Shown: positions 1-9,070 of the stretch, in pieces
How positions within the stretch are numbered: position 1 is the first letter of the stretch
Layout: each line of letters begins with the position of its first letter
Position numbers and translations under genes: made by a program
Source of the DNA: Bacilli bacterium
GTDB lineage: Bacteria > Bacillota_I > Bacilli_A > RFN20 > CAG-826
Length of the DNA: 64,000 nt
Assembly: GCA_024408655.1 (NCBI GenBank)
Contig: JAKSUV010000001.1
Coordinates: 211,436 to 275,435, forward strand
Reading direction: 5' to 3'
The notes under the pieces: model-generated
Told to the model about the DNA's origin: nothing
Databases searched by the model: none
The model's input: only the letters and a program-made list of their open reading frames with translations

Positions 1-132
1 ATCCCGATGAAGGATAAGCCAATCGTGACATCGATGATGTTTGTCCCATCGACCGCTGGACTTTTACTCGCGGGCTACGTAATTGAGAGTATACTTAAAA
101 AGGAGATAAAATATGGAACTCAAAAAAATTAA
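1..132 (+). CDS. C-terminal end of a ThiF/TcdA-like (E1-type) protein, partial
   Basis: The frame is open from the window edge to a TAA at 130-132 and overlaps the first 20 bases of fhs. The visible 43 residues contain MFVPSTAGLLLAGYVIESIL, which resembles the C-terminal helix of HesA/MoeB/ThiF proteins, especially tRNA threonylcarbamoyladenosine dehydratase (TcdA), where a similar SFVPPVAG...A..VI segment precedes the end. The overlap suggests coupled expression with fhs. Only the tail is present, so the family call is an inference from a short motif. Confidence 0.45.
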   Translation: MPMKDKPIVTSMMFVPSTAGLLLAGYVIESILKKEIKYGTQKN

Positions 133-1729
133 CGAAATTAGTAAGATGGCGGGGATCCCTCAACAGTATGTTGAGCCCTATGGTTTTTATAAAGCCAAAA
201 TTAATATGGATTATTACCAAAAACTTAAAGCGAAACCGAGTGGCAAATTAGTGTTAGTCACCGCGATTACACCCACGAAAGCGGGTGAAGGAAAAACCAC
301 GACTTCCATCGCCTTAACTGAAGGCTTTGGGAAGATCAAACAAAAGGCAATGCTTTGTTTACGTGAGCCCTCTTTAGGACCCGTGTTTGGGATTAAAGGT
401 GGAGCGACGGGTGGCGGTTTAGCAAGTGTTGGCCCAACCGAAGAAATTAACCTTCACTTTACGGGTGATATGCACGCGTTAACTTCTTCGATTAATTTAA
501 TTAGTGCGATTATTGATAACCACATTTTCCAAGGTAACGAATTAAAGATTGATCCCAAACGGATTGTCTGGACAAGAGCCCTTGATATGAATGACCGGGC
601 GCTTCGTCACATTACCGTTGCACAAGGCGAAAAGAATGGTGTCATTCGTGATGATCACTTTGTGATTACTGTTGCGAGTGAACTCATGGCGATTTTATGT
701 TTAGCCAAAGACGAAAAAGATTTCTTAAAACGGATTAATAATATCTTGGTTGCTTATAACACGAAGGGTGAACCAGTCTACTTAAAACAATTAAAGATTT
801 CGCACGCTATTATGAAATTAATGCGTGACGCTCTTAAACCAAACTTAGTCCAAACTTACGAAAATAATCCCACCTTTATTCATGGTGGACCGTTTGCGAA
901 TATCGCTCATGGTTGTAACTCAATTATGGCTTTAAAGCTTGCCACGAAGATGGCGCCCATCACGGTCACCGAGGCTGGCTTCGGTGCTGACTTAGGTGCA
1001 GAGAAATTTTTAGACATTTGTGCTCGTGAAGCGGGTTTAAAAGTGGATGCAGTGGTGATGGTGGCGACGATTCGGGCTTTAAAGATGCACGGTGGTTTAG
1101 CGTTAGAAAACATTACAAAAGAAGATTTAAAAGCACTCGAAAAAGGTGTCGCTAATTTAAAGCGTCACTTAGAGAATATGGAAAAGTATGGTGTCCCCAT
1201 TGTGGTCGCAATTAACCACTTTGCTAACGACCACCAAAGTGAAGTGAAATGGTTAACTAAGTGGTGTGAAAAAGAAGGTTATGTCGTGAGCTTCTTAGAT
1301 GGCTTTATTAAAGGTGGCAAAGGTTCCGTTGATTTAGCGAAGAAAGTGGTGAAGACACTCAAAACAAAGAAGAGTAAATATCACCCCCTTTATGCTTTAA
1401 ATCAACCAATCAAGACGAAGATTGCCACTATCTGTAAAGAGATTTATCGGGCAGGTAAAATTGTTTACACTCCGTTAGCGGAAAAACAAATTAAACAATA
1501 CGAAAAGTTAGGTTATCAGAATGCCTATATTTGTATGGCGAAGACCCCACAATCAATTACCGATGATCCAAACGTCTTAAACGCGCCAACTGGCTTTACG
1601 ATTACGATTCGCGAAGTGAACTTAAGTGCGGGCGCTAACTTCATCGTACCCTTAACGGGTAAGATTATGACTTTACCCGGTTTACCAAAAGTTCCCGCCG
1701 CGGTTAAGATGGAAGAAAAACTTTATTAA
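113..1729 (+). CDS. fhs: Formate--tetrahydrofolate ligase
   Basis: Catalyses ATP-dependent ligation of formate to tetrahydrofolate, giving 10-formyl-THF for purine and formyl-Met synthesis or acetogenesis-type one-carbon flow; cytosolic. The 538 residues are slightly short for the family (about 556). Visible motifs are the phosphate-binding loop TPTKAGEGKTTT near residue 53, EPSLGPVFGIKGGATGGG near 85, NLHFTGDMHA near 113 and TEAGFGADLGAEKF near 290. The start is set by AAAAAGGAG about 10 bases upstream. The gene overlaps the preceding ThiF-like reading frame by 20 bases and the following DUF951 gene by one base, indicating one transcript. Confidence 0.96.
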   Translation: MELKKINEISKMAGIPQQYVEPYGFYKAKINMDYYQKLKAKPSGKLVLVTAITPTKAGEGKTTTSIALTEGFGKIKQKAMLCLREPSLGPVFGIKGGATGGGLASVGPTEEINLHFTGDMHALTSSINLISAIIDNHIFQGNELKIDPKRIVWTRALDMNDRALRHITVAQGEKNGVIRDDHFVITVASELMAILCLAKDEKDFLKRINNILVAYNTKGEPVYLKQLKISHAIMKLMRDALKPNLVQTYENNPTFIHGGPFANIAHGCNSIMALKLATKMAPITVTEAGFGADLGAEKFLDICAREAGLKVDAVVMVATIRALKMHGGLALENITKEDLKALEKGVANLKRHLENMEKYGVPIVVAINHFANDHQSEVKWLTKWCEKEGYVVSFLDGFIKGGKGSVDLAKKVVKTLKTKKSKYHPLYALNQPIKTKIATICKEIYRAGKIVYTPLAEKQIKQYEKLGYQNAYICMAKTPQSITDDPNVLNAPTGFTITIREVNLSAGANFIVPLTGKIMTLPGLPKVPAAVKMEEKLY

Positions 1730-1920
1730 TGAATTACCAATTAGGCGATATTGTTGTTTTAAAAAAAGAACATCCGTGTGCCCACCGGACGAAAGAATTT
1801 GCAGTCGTCCGTTTAGGCGCGGATATTCGGATTAAATGTTTAGGCTGTGGTCGGACCTTACTCCTTGAACGAGCAGAGCTTGATGAGCGGGTAAGTAAAA
1901 TTATTAAAAAACCAAATTAA
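1729..1920 (+). CDS. DUF951 family small protein
   Basis: A 63-residue protein whose ATG shares its A with the TAA stop of fhs. It matches the DUF951 pattern found across Firmicutes: a KKxHPC segment near residue 12, then GADIRIKCLGCGR with a CxxC pair (residues 37-40) and a conserved arginine-rich end. C17 with the CLGC pair suggests metal binding or a zinc ribbon, but no function is established. In Firmicutes it is often a neighbour of chromosome-partition or mechanosensitive-channel genes; here it follows fhs. It ends two bases before the convergent mgtE stop. Confidence 0.85.
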   Translation: MNYQLGDIVVLKKEHPCAHRTKEFAVVRLGADIRIKCLGCGRTLLLERAELDERVSKIIKKPN

Positions 1921-1922
1921 TT

Positions 1923-3332
1923 TTAGGCTGGGAAGAAGCCAGTCGTATAGAAAATCATAAAGATGCCAAAGTAAATTAATAAAGAGCAAACGTCAACAAT
2001 CGTCGTGACAAAGGGTTGACTAGTTAAGGCCGGGTCTTTTTTTAGTCTTACCGCGAGGAATGGTAAAGCGCAGGCGACAAACTTTGATAAGACAATCGCC
2101 GAGAATAACGCTAACGAGACAATCGCGGATACTAATATTTTTTGGGAAATGACTAAGTCCGTGTGAATTAAACCCGGGATAGAAAATTCAATCATAAACA
2201 CACAGAAAGCAAATGACGCCACAATTAAACCAGTAATTGCCGCGGTTTTAATTTCTTTCCAGACGACTTTCGGGAAGTCTTTTACTTCAAACTCCCGTAA
2301 CGCTAAAGCGCGAATGATAAGACCGCAAGTTTGTCCGCCCGCATTGCCGCCTGTGTCCATTAACACTGGAATAAAGAAAATTAAGGCAGGGACGATTGCT
2401 AGTTTTTCTTGGAATTGCGACAACACTAATTCCGAGAACACGCCGATAATAATTAAAACAATTAACCATGGGGCGCATTTAAGGGCCATCCGCCAAGGTT
2501 TAGTCTCAACATATTCGTCTTTAAGTGGCACAACGCCGCTTTGTAAGGCGATATCTTCGCTCGTTTCTTTTTCCATGACGTCCATGATATCGTCAACGGT
2601 GATAACGCCAACCATCTTTAAATCATTATTAACCACCGCTAGAGCGTTAATATCGTATTTCTTGAATTTGGCGGCGACTTCTTCTTGGTCGGTATCCACT
2701 TTCGTATATAAGAATTCTTGGTTCCGGATTTCGTAAAGGGTTTGTTCAGGTTTAGCGAAAATCAAATCGTCTAAGTCGCATGTACCGACAAGATTCCGTT
2801 TATCATCGCGTAAGAAAATGGTGTAAACTGTTTCGGCTTTTCGCCCAGCTTCACGAATCGCTTTAATCGCATCGCCCACTTTTACATCACTATGGAAGGT
2901 AAGATACTCAGTGGTCATGATGCTTGCTGCGGTATCTTCTTTATAATTAAGTAATTTATTCACTGATTCACGGCGATCTTTTGGACATAAAGATAACGCC
3001 CGACTTACTAAGTTGGCGGGCATGTCTTCTAAGACGTCAACGATATCGTCGGTGTAGCTCTTATTAATAAGTTCGACGAGTTCAGCGTCGCTAAAGACGT
3101 GGAGTAAGGCTTCTTGGGTATCATCATCTAGTTCAGTAAAGAAGTCAGCGGTTAATTCACTTTTGACCGTTTTAAAGATAAACGCGAGTTTCACCGGATC
3201 ATCAACTTGGTCAGCAAATTCTGCTAAGTCGACGGTGGGGACTTTATTAAAAAGTTCCCGCATGTGTTTGACGTCGCGTTTCTCTAAGGCATCAAAAAAT
3301 TCGCCTTCTTTCTTCTTAAGCCACTTTGTCAT
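1923..3332 (-). CDS. mgtE: Magnesium transporter MgtE
   Basis: Mg2+ channel/transporter of the cytoplasmic membrane, 469 residues. In order: an N-terminal helical MgtE_N domain (about 25-130), a CBS pair (about 135-260) that senses intracellular Mg2+ in the family, and about five membrane helices from residue 285. The pore-family motif PVLMDTGGNAGGQTCG is visible near residue 325. ATG at 3332 is preferred over the adjacent in-frame GTG (3335) because AGGTAG lies just upstream. The gene is convergent with the fhs/DUF951 unit and divergent from the lipoprotein gene at 3467. No M-box riboswitch is visible in the short leader; a 7-bp inverted repeat is (3344-3369). Confidence 0.95.
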   Translation of the reverse strand: MTKWLKKKEGEFFDALEKRDVKHMRELFNKVPTVDLAEFADQVDDPVKLAFIFKTVKSELTADFFTELDDDTQEALLHVFSDAELVELINKSYTDDIVDVLEDMPANLVSRALSLCPKDRRESVNKLLNYKEDTAASIMTTEYLTFHSDVKVGDAIKAIREAGRKAETVYTIFLRDDKRNLVGTCDLDDLIFAKPEQTLYEIRNQEFLYTKVDTDQEEVAAKFKKYDINALAVVNNDLKMVGVITVDDIMDVMEKETSEDIALQSGVVPLKDEYVETKPWRMALKCAPWLIVLIIIGVFSELVLSQFQEKLAIVPALIFFIPVLMDTGGNAGGQTCGLIIRALALREFEVKDFPKVVWKEIKTAAITGLIVASFAFCVFMIEFSIPGLIHTDLVISQKILVSAIVSLALFSAIVLSKFVACALPFLAVRLKKDPALTSQPFVTTIVDVCSLLIYFGIFMIFYTTGFFPA

Positions 3333-3343
3333 CACTACCTATT

Positions 3344-3369
3344 TTGCCTATTTTATTGTTTTTAGGCAA
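3344..3369. promoter_or_regulatory. Perfect 7-bp inverted repeat upstream of mgtE
   Basis: TTGCCTA (3344-3350) and TAGGCAA (3363-3369) are perfect inverted copies separated by 12 bases. They flank a TAAAAT-like -10 candidate on the minus strand. There is no T-tract on either side, so a repressor or activator site is more likely than a terminator. AT-rich chance pairing cannot be excluded. Confidence 0.35.
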
Positions 3370-3412
3370 CTAAAAAATGTTCTTCAGTACCGCTTTCTTA
3401 AATGTGAAGATA

Positions 3413-3441
3413 TTGCGACTAGTTCTTTTTTTATGTATAGT
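3413..3441 (+). promoter_or_regulatory. Sigma-A-type promoter of the lipoprotein gene at 3467
   Basis: TTGCGA (3413-3418), a 17-bp spacer and TATAGT (3436-3441). The expected transcription start near 3448 gives a leader of about 19 bases containing GGAAGG at 3452-3457, which supports the ATG at 3467 over the longer upstream reading frame. Confidence 0.6.
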
Positions 3442-3466
3442 GAAAATGGATGGAAGGTTTTCATTT

Positions 3467-5614
3467 ATGAAAAAGGTTGCCTTATTGTTCACATCCTTAA
3501 TGAGCGTTGGCCTTTTAGCGAACTGTACTCCAGATGAATGCAAAGTGACTTTTGATACTGGCGAAGGTGGTTGCGTAATTGCGCCACAAGTCGTGAAATA
3601 TGAAAAATTTGCCACCGAACCAGAGGGTGACATCACTCGCGAATCGACTGCGCAATATGATTACACGTTTATCGAGTGGCAATTAGATGGGGAAAAATAT
3701 GAGTTTAATACTCCCGTTACCCGTGACATTACTTTAGTGGCTAAATGGAAAGAGACCTTACGTAAATATACCGTTTATTTTTTACATGGTGGTATGGAGC
3801 CAATTGATCCACAAACGGTTGAATATGGTAAATGCGCTACTGATCCAGGCACGCCAACCCATAGAGATAGCCCTTTTCATGAATACACATTTAATGAATG
3901 GCAATTGAATGGAACAAAATATAACTTTGATACCCCAGTTACCCAAGACATTGTCTTAAAGGCCGATTGGAATTGTACAAAAACTAAATACTTTGTTTCC
4001 TTTCTCACGGATGGTGGCACCACAATTAATCCGTTAGAGGTTGAATATGGCGCAGTAATTAATAAGCCAGCTGACCCAGAAAAGCAAGATTATAAATATA
4101 AATATAAGTTTCAAGGTTGGCACAAAATTCTTGATGACGGCCGAATGGATGAAAACGAATTTAACTTTAATACACCCATTCAGGGAGATACCTTTTTAAA
4201 AGCCACCTATACGATAGACGAAACATTGACGTATCACGTTAGCGCCGATGACACTGAAAGATTAAAATTTACCACAATGGATGGCTGGGCCGTATCTTAT
4301 GTTGAAGTTCAGGCTGGTTCTGAGTTTCAGTTCAAAATGAAGGCGGTTAATTCTTCTAGTAGTAACGACATAAGATATAGCGTTCCTGACAGTATCGATT
4401 TAAAAATCCGCAATCGGTCGTTTATTGGTAAAGGTTATACAATTGATTATGATGATGAGTTTCGTAGTAGCGCGACTGTAACCATCAAAACAGGGGTTAT
4501 TGATGGTGATGTCACCATCACAGGAGAAGTTAATATATCGTCTTATTATACAGTCAAAGGCAACGCTTTTGGTTGTTCCTTTAATGCTGAGCCATACGTC
4601 GAGCAAGGACAAAATTCTATCATTCAATTTGTACAAAATGGTGTTTTACCTTGCCCTTCGAAAAACGAAATATTGATTAAGGTTGATGCCACTCCTGGTT
4701 CCACTTGGGTCCCACTTTCTACAAGAGAAGATCTTTGCGAATATAACGAAACTACCCACGAGCTATTGATTAAAGCTAGCTCAGTACCAGTATGGTCGAG
4801 TTTCGAATTTTTAGCGTATTCATCTGGTCAAACTTGTTTTGAAGCGTTACCGTGGAATTTTATCAGGGAAATTGCCTACACATTTATCCCCTATACAGGT
4901 GAATCTCCACAATATTTTAAGGTTGGTGATACTAAAAATATTTGTTTAAAAGAAAATGGCCATGCGCAATCCTTTACTCATCAAGTCCGAATTATTGGTA
5001 TCAACTGCGATTTATTAAGCGACGGGACTCGCAACGCGCCACTTACCTTGGAATTTGTTAACTTAATTACGAATGGTGATGGTAGACCAACCCTTATAAA
5101 ACGTAATCCTAATAACTACAATTGTTCTTTTGAAGATGGACCATTAAATGTTTCGCTTACTAATCGCGGAGATCCTTCTTCTATCGCCAGTAGAATTCCT
5201 GATGATTTATATGGTAATTTATCAGTGGTTCAGAAAAGAGTTGGAATCGGTAAGAGCTATTCTACTGATGTTCCCTACTCGACCCGCTTGTTCCCGCTTG
5301 CTGTTGACGAAATCTCAAGAGTTCCTAAAGAACAGTATTATCATCCTCCATCTGGCGAAGGGGGGCGTTATGAATATTATAGTTGGGATGATGACCTCAA
5401 TAGACGAACCAAATATCCGGCGACAGTATCTTCTGCGGCTAATAATTTACATGAGGATTGTGAACAACGTTATTGGCTCCGTTCACCTACGAAGGGTGAA
5501 GATGAACTGGCTTTTTCTATTACCGATATAAATGAATCAGGTTGGGATCCGGGTGATTTAATAGTTTCATTCGCCTCTGACCAGTGTGCTGTTGCCCCAG
5601 CTTTCTGTATTTAA
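3467..5614 (+). CDS. Surface lipoprotein with InlB-type B repeats and DUF6273-like C-terminus
   Basis: 715 residues, start at ATG 3467. A lipoprotein signal peptide ends in LLANC (Cys19). Three InlB B-repeat/Listeria-Bacteroides repeats follow (about residues 20-270), with the recurring pattern YTFxEWQLxGxKYxFxTPVTxDIxLxAxW. A beta-rich middle region comes next. The C-terminal third looks like DUF6273: YWLRSP about 50 residues from the end and the terminal AVAPAFCI. The protein is probably anchored to the outer leaflet and faces the environment; the ligand is unknown. It is monocistronic and sits divergently from mgtE. A related ending occurs in the protein at 45534-47294. Confidence 0.75.
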   Translation: MKKVALLFTSLMSVGLLANCTPDECKVTFDTGEGGCVIAPQVVKYEKFATEPEGDITRESTAQYDYTFIEWQLDGEKYEFNTPVTRDITLVAKWKETLRKYTVYFLHGGMEPIDPQTVEYGKCATDPGTPTHRDSPFHEYTFNEWQLNGTKYNFDTPVTQDIVLKADWNCTKTKYFVSFLTDGGTTINPLEVEYGAVINKPADPEKQDYKYKYKFQGWHKILDDGRMDENEFNFNTPIQGDTFLKATYTIDETLTYHVSADDTERLKFTTMDGWAVSYVEVQAGSEFQFKMKAVNSSSSNDIRYSVPDSIDLKIRNRSFIGKGYTIDYDDEFRSSATVTIKTGVIDGDVTITGEVNISSYYTVKGNAFGCSFNAEPYVEQGQNSIIQFVQNGVLPCPSKNEILIKVDATPGSTWVPLSTREDLCEYNETTHELLIKASSVPVWSSFEFLAYSSGQTCFEALPWNFIREIAYTFIPYTGESPQYFKVGDTKNICLKENGHAQSFTHQVRIIGINCDLLSDGTRNAPLTLEFVNLITNGDGRPTLIKRNPNNYNCSFEDGPLNVSLTNRGDPSSIASRIPDDLYGNLSVVQKRVGIGKSYSTDVPYSTRLFPLAVDEISRVPKEQYYHPPSGEGGRYEYYSWDDDLNRRTKYPATVSSAANNLHEDCEQRYWLRSPTKGEDELAFSITDINESGWDPGDLIVSFASDQCAVAPAFCI

Positions 5615-5725
5615 ATTAACAAATAGAAATTAAGTAATTGCGTATTTTCAGCGTAAAAATGCTTTCCGGGTTTTTTTATCGTAAATAATATGTTATATTA
5701 TTAAAGAGTTTTTTAACTTAAGATT

Positions 5726-6088
5726 ATGACAATCGAAAAGATTTCCTCAACCGGAGGAATTGACATTTCAACTAACGCGATTGCCTCAGTGGTGGGAAGC
5801 GCCGCGATTGAGTGCTATGGCGTGGTCGGTTTGAGTGCTCGGCACGGTCTACGTGATAACGTGGATAATCTTTTAGGTCGCGAAAATTTCCAACAAGGTG
5901 TCACGTGCGAAAAAGATAAGAAGAAAGGTTACATTGTTAATGTTTATATCATTGTCGCTAACGACACGAAAATTACCGAAATTGCCAACGAACTCCAAAA
6001 GAAAATTAAATACGTATTAGAAAAGACTTTTGGGATTAAATTTAATAAAGTGAACATTTATGTTCAAGGGGTACGGGAGATTAACTAA
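5726..6088 (+). CDS. Asp23/Gls24 family envelope stress response protein (YloU-like)
   Basis: A 120-residue Asp23/Gls24-family protein. The family fold is seen in ISTNAIASVVGSAAIECYGVVGLSA at the N-terminus and the C-terminal VNIYVQGVREI. Asp23 relatives sit at the membrane or support cell-envelope homeostasis; the YloU subgroup is typically encoded directly before the DAK2-domain gene yloV/fakA, exactly as here (2-base gap). No strong Shine-Dalgarno sequence precedes ATG 5726; a TATATT-like -10 lies about 30 bases upstream. Confidence 0.9.
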   Translation: MTIEKISSTGGIDISTNAIASVVGSAAIECYGVVGLSARHGLRDNVDNLLGRENFQQGVTCEKDKKKGYIVNVYIIVANDTKITEIANELQKKIKYVLEKTFGIKFNKVNIYVQGVREIN

Positions 6089-6090
6089 TT

Positions 6091-7686
6091 ATGCGGACAA
6101 TCTCAGGTCAACTTCTTAAAAGCATGTTCATTAGCGCTTCGAATAACCTTTTTAACCATTACCCCGAGATTGACGCTTTAAACGTGTTCCCCGTGCCGGA
6201 TGGTGATACGGGGATGAATATGAACCTCACCATGAGTTCGGGGGCGAAAGAAATCGTGAACCGGAATGATCAAGACGTAGCGAGCATCGCGAAATGCTTC
6301 TCCCGTGGTTTACTCATGGGTGCTCGTGGTAACTCAGGCGTAATCACTTCCCAAATCTTCCGTGGTTTTGCCCGTTCCTTAGAAAACAAACAAGAAATTA
6401 ATGTTTATGATTTAGCCGACGCTTTTATCGCGGGTAAAGATGCTTCTTATAAAGCCGTTATGCGGCCGGTTGAAGGTACCATCTTAACCGTGATTCGTGA
6501 AGTAAGCGACGTCTTATATCGTGATGCCCAAGATAATTCCAGTATGGAAGAATGCTTCGATATCATTATGAAAGAAGCACGGGCGAGTTTAGCCAGAACC
6601 CCAGAACTATTACCGGTCTTAAAAGAAGTTGGAGTGGTGGACTCGGGTGGTGCGGGTTTAGTCGCCATCCTTGAAGGCATGGATAAAGCCTTACGTGGCG
6701 AATTTATCGAAAAGAATAGCGAAGGACAAACCATCGTTGAAGAAAAAGAAAATGCGAAGCGCGATGGTTATACGATGACTTTACTTTTCCATATTTATAA
6801 AGACGGGAGTAAGAAACAATTTATTCAACGCCACTTTAACGATTTCGCTAATCACCACGGTTATGATTTAGTGGTGAGTAGTGAAAAAGATGACCGGATT
6901 ACAATTAAATTAGGCTCTCTTTTCCCAGGTACAATCCTTGCTTATTTACAACAATTTGGTGAATTTGAACAAATCGAAATTAAACCGTTTGATAGCAAGA
7001 AAGTGGATAAGAACGCACCCCGCAAAAAGAGTGCCATTATCGCTGTAAGTGCGGGTCCAGGTCTCGATAAGCTATTTAAGGAAGCGGGAGTCGATTATAT
7101 TGTGAAAGGCGGACAAACTATGAACCCGTCAATTCAAGATTTTGTCACCGCGATTAAGAGTCTTAACGCCCATAACATTTTTATCTTGCCGAATAACTCC
7201 AACATCGTCATGGCCGCCAACCAAGCAAGTGAAGTCGTAAGTGATGATTATGATGTAAGAGTCATTCCCACCAAGACCATTCCACAAGGCTTAGTTTCCG
7301 TGATGGTCTTTTCACCAGATGAAAACCCACAGACGAACGCTAACAATATGAAAGCGGCGCTTAAAAATGTGATGTCCGGTTCCGTGACTTATGCGGTTAA
7401 AGATACCGATATTGAAGGGGTCCACGTGATTAAAGACTATTACATGGGTTTACGCGATAAAGCGATTATTACTTGTGTCAAAGATAAACTAGAAGCGTTA
7501 CGCAATTTACTAGCGAATATGATTAAGAAAGATTCTTCAATTGTGACCCTCATTTGTGGCGAAGACGTTAAAGAAAATGAAATGAAGAATTTACAAAAAG
7601 AATTAGGGACCGCTTATCCGAATATTCAATTTAATATCGTTAGTGGTGAGCAACCAATTTATTCGTTTATTATTGGAGTTGAATAA
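6091..7686 (+). CDS. fakA: DAK2 domain fatty acid kinase catalytic subunit (FakA/YloV)
   Basis: 531 residues with an N-terminal DhaL/DAK2 kinase domain (about 1-200) and a C-terminal FakA-type region. The metal/ATP-binding motif NVFPVPDGDTGMNMNLT is at residues 30-46 and GARGNSGVITSQIFRG follows near 80. FakA phosphorylates exogenous fatty acids presented by a FakB (DegV family) carrier, feeding acyl-phosphate to PlsX/PlsY. No fakB gene is in the window. It lies 2 bases after the Asp23 gene and 19 bases before the aminotransferase gene, so the three probably form an operon. Confidence 0.92.
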   Translation: MRTISGQLLKSMFISASNNLFNHYPEIDALNVFPVPDGDTGMNMNLTMSSGAKEIVNRNDQDVASIAKCFSRGLLMGARGNSGVITSQIFRGFARSLENKQEINVYDLADAFIAGKDASYKAVMRPVEGTILTVIREVSDVLYRDAQDNSSMEECFDIIMKEARASLARTPELLPVLKEVGVVDSGGAGLVAILEGMDKALRGEFIEKNSEGQTIVEEKENAKRDGYTMTLLFHIYKDGSKKQFIQRHFNDFANHHGYDLVVSSEKDDRITIKLGSLFPGTILAYLQQFGEFEQIEIKPFDSKKVDKNAPRKKSAIIAVSAGPGLDKLFKEAGVDYIVKGGQTMNPSIQDFVTAIKSLNAHNIFILPNNSNIVMAANQASEVVSDDYDVRVIPTKTIPQGLVSVMVFSPDENPQTNANNMKAALKNVMSGSVTYAVKDTDIEGVHVIKDYYMGLRDKAIITCVKDKLEALRNLLANMIKKDSSIVTLICGEDVKENEMKNLQKELGTAYPNIQFNIVSGEQPIYSFIIGVE

Positions 7687-7705
7687 TATTCAAAAGGAGG
7701 AAAAT

Positions 7706-8986
7706 ATGAAAAACTACCATAAGATGAGCAAGAGTGAGTTAACCAAAGAATTAGCCGCTCTTAACAAACAAAAGGATGCTTATAAAAAGAAGCAACTAAA
7801 ACTGAACATGACACGCGGTAAACCCGCTCCGGCGCAACTAGATCTTGCGCTTGGCATGAACAAAGTCTTAATCAAAAAAGAAGACTATATTTCAAAAGAT
7901 AAAATCGATTGCCGTAACTATGGTGATATGACTGGCATTTATGAATGCAAGAAATTATTAGGTGACATGTGCGGGGCGAAACCTGAACAAGTAATTGTCG
8001 CCGGTAATTCATCTTTACGGATTATGTATGATGTTGTAGCGCACGCGATGATTAAAGGTGTGTGCGGTAATAAACCATTTATGAAACAAGGCGAAGTCAA
8101 ATGGCTTTGTGTTGTTCCTGGCTATGACCGTCACTTTGCGATTATGGAATATTTCGGCATCAAAATGATTAATGTTCCATTATTAAAAGATGGTCCGGAT
8201 ATGGCGTTAGTCGAGAAGCTCGTAAAAGATCCACAAGTGAAAGGTATTTGGTGCGTTCCTAAGTACGCTAATCCAAGCGGCACTAGTTATGGTCCAAAGG
8301 CGATTAAACGCTTAGCCGCCCTTAAACCGGCCGCGAAAGATTTCCGGATTTATTGGGATAATGCTTATACTGTTCATCATCTCTATCCAAATAAACGCGA
8401 TAACATTTTAAATATCTTAGATGAAGCAAAGAAAGCGCATAACGAAGATATCGTTTATGTCTTTGCCTCTACGAGTAAAATTAGCTTTGCGGGGGCGGGA
8501 GTTGCTTGTGTAGCGGCATCAGAGAAAAACCTTGAAGACTTAAAGAAAAACTTCACGGTCGAAACCGTTGGCTTTGATAAAGTGAACCAAATCCGTCACG
8601 TGAAATTCTTTAAGAACATTAAAGGCATTGAAGCGCATATGAAAAAGCATGCGAACATCATGCGGCCAAAATTTGAAATGGTCTTAAAAGTTTTAGACAA
8701 AGAAGTTGGTCCAATGAAGATTGCGACCTATACGCGTCCATACGGTGGTTATTTCATTTCGCTTAACACGCTTGATGGTTGTGCAACCCGGGTGCACGCT
8801 CTTTGTAAAGAAATGGGCGTGAGTTTAACCGCCGCGGGTGCAGCCTATCCATATCACAAAGATCCACATGATTCTCATCTCCGGATTGCCCCTTCTTATC
8901 CAAGCATTCAAGAGATTAAACCGGCAACCGAAATTCTGGCGTTAGCCATCAAGATTGCCAGCGTTGAAAAAGCTCTTAAAAAGTAA
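7706..8986 (+). CDS. PLP-dependent aspartate-type aminotransferase (Asp_aminotransf/AspT-like)
   Basis: 426 residues from ATG 7706, chosen because AAAGGAGG lies just upstream; the longer open frame beginning inside fakA lacks a ribosome site. The sequence fits the fold-type I aminotransferase subgroup of Corynebacterium AspT-like enzymes (Pfam Asp_aminotransf): KLNMTRGKPAPAQLDL, YGDMTGIYECKKLLG, IYWDNAYTVHHL and the PLP-lysine segment STSKISFAGAG (Lys near residue 261). The likely reaction is transamination between aspartate or a similar amino acid and 2-oxoglutarate. The exact substrate cannot be read from sequence. Confidence 0.88.
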   Translation: MKNYHKMSKSELTKELAALNKQKDAYKKKQLKLNMTRGKPAPAQLDLALGMNKVLIKKEDYISKDKIDCRNYGDMTGIYECKKLLGDMCGAKPEQVIVAGNSSLRIMYDVVAHAMIKGVCGNKPFMKQGEVKWLCVVPGYDRHFAIMEYFGIKMINVPLLKDGPDMALVEKLVKDPQVKGIWCVPKYANPSGTSYGPKAIKRLAALKPAAKDFRIYWDNAYTVHHLYPNKRDNILNILDEAKKAHNEDIVYVFASTSKISFAGAGVACVAASEKNLEDLKKNFTVETVGFDKVNQIRHVKFFKNIKGIEAHMKKHANIMRPKFEMVLKVLDKEVGPMKIATYTRPYGGYFISLNTLDGCATRVHALCKEMGVSLTAAGAAYPYHKDPHDSHLRIAPSYPSIQEIKPATEILALAIKIASVEKALKK

Positions 8987-9009
8987 TTTATATTACTTAG
9001 TAAAAAAAT

Positions 9010-9033
9010 CCGGTGCATTTGCATCGGGTTTTT
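9010..9033 (+). terminator. Rho-independent terminator after the aminotransferase gene
   Basis: CCGGTGC (9010-9016), ATTT loop, GCATCGG (9021-9027), then GTTTTT. The stem has seven pairs including one G-U. It ends the Asp23-fakA-aminotransferase transcript. Confidence 0.8.
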
Positions 9034-9070
9034 GTTATGATATTTTCCTGATTAAGTTTTTGTCGAGAAT

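Noticed and set aside
60..112. Tetrahydrofolate riboswitch upstream of fhs
   Set aside because: The upstream bases are coding for the preceding gene and no riboswitch fold was seen.
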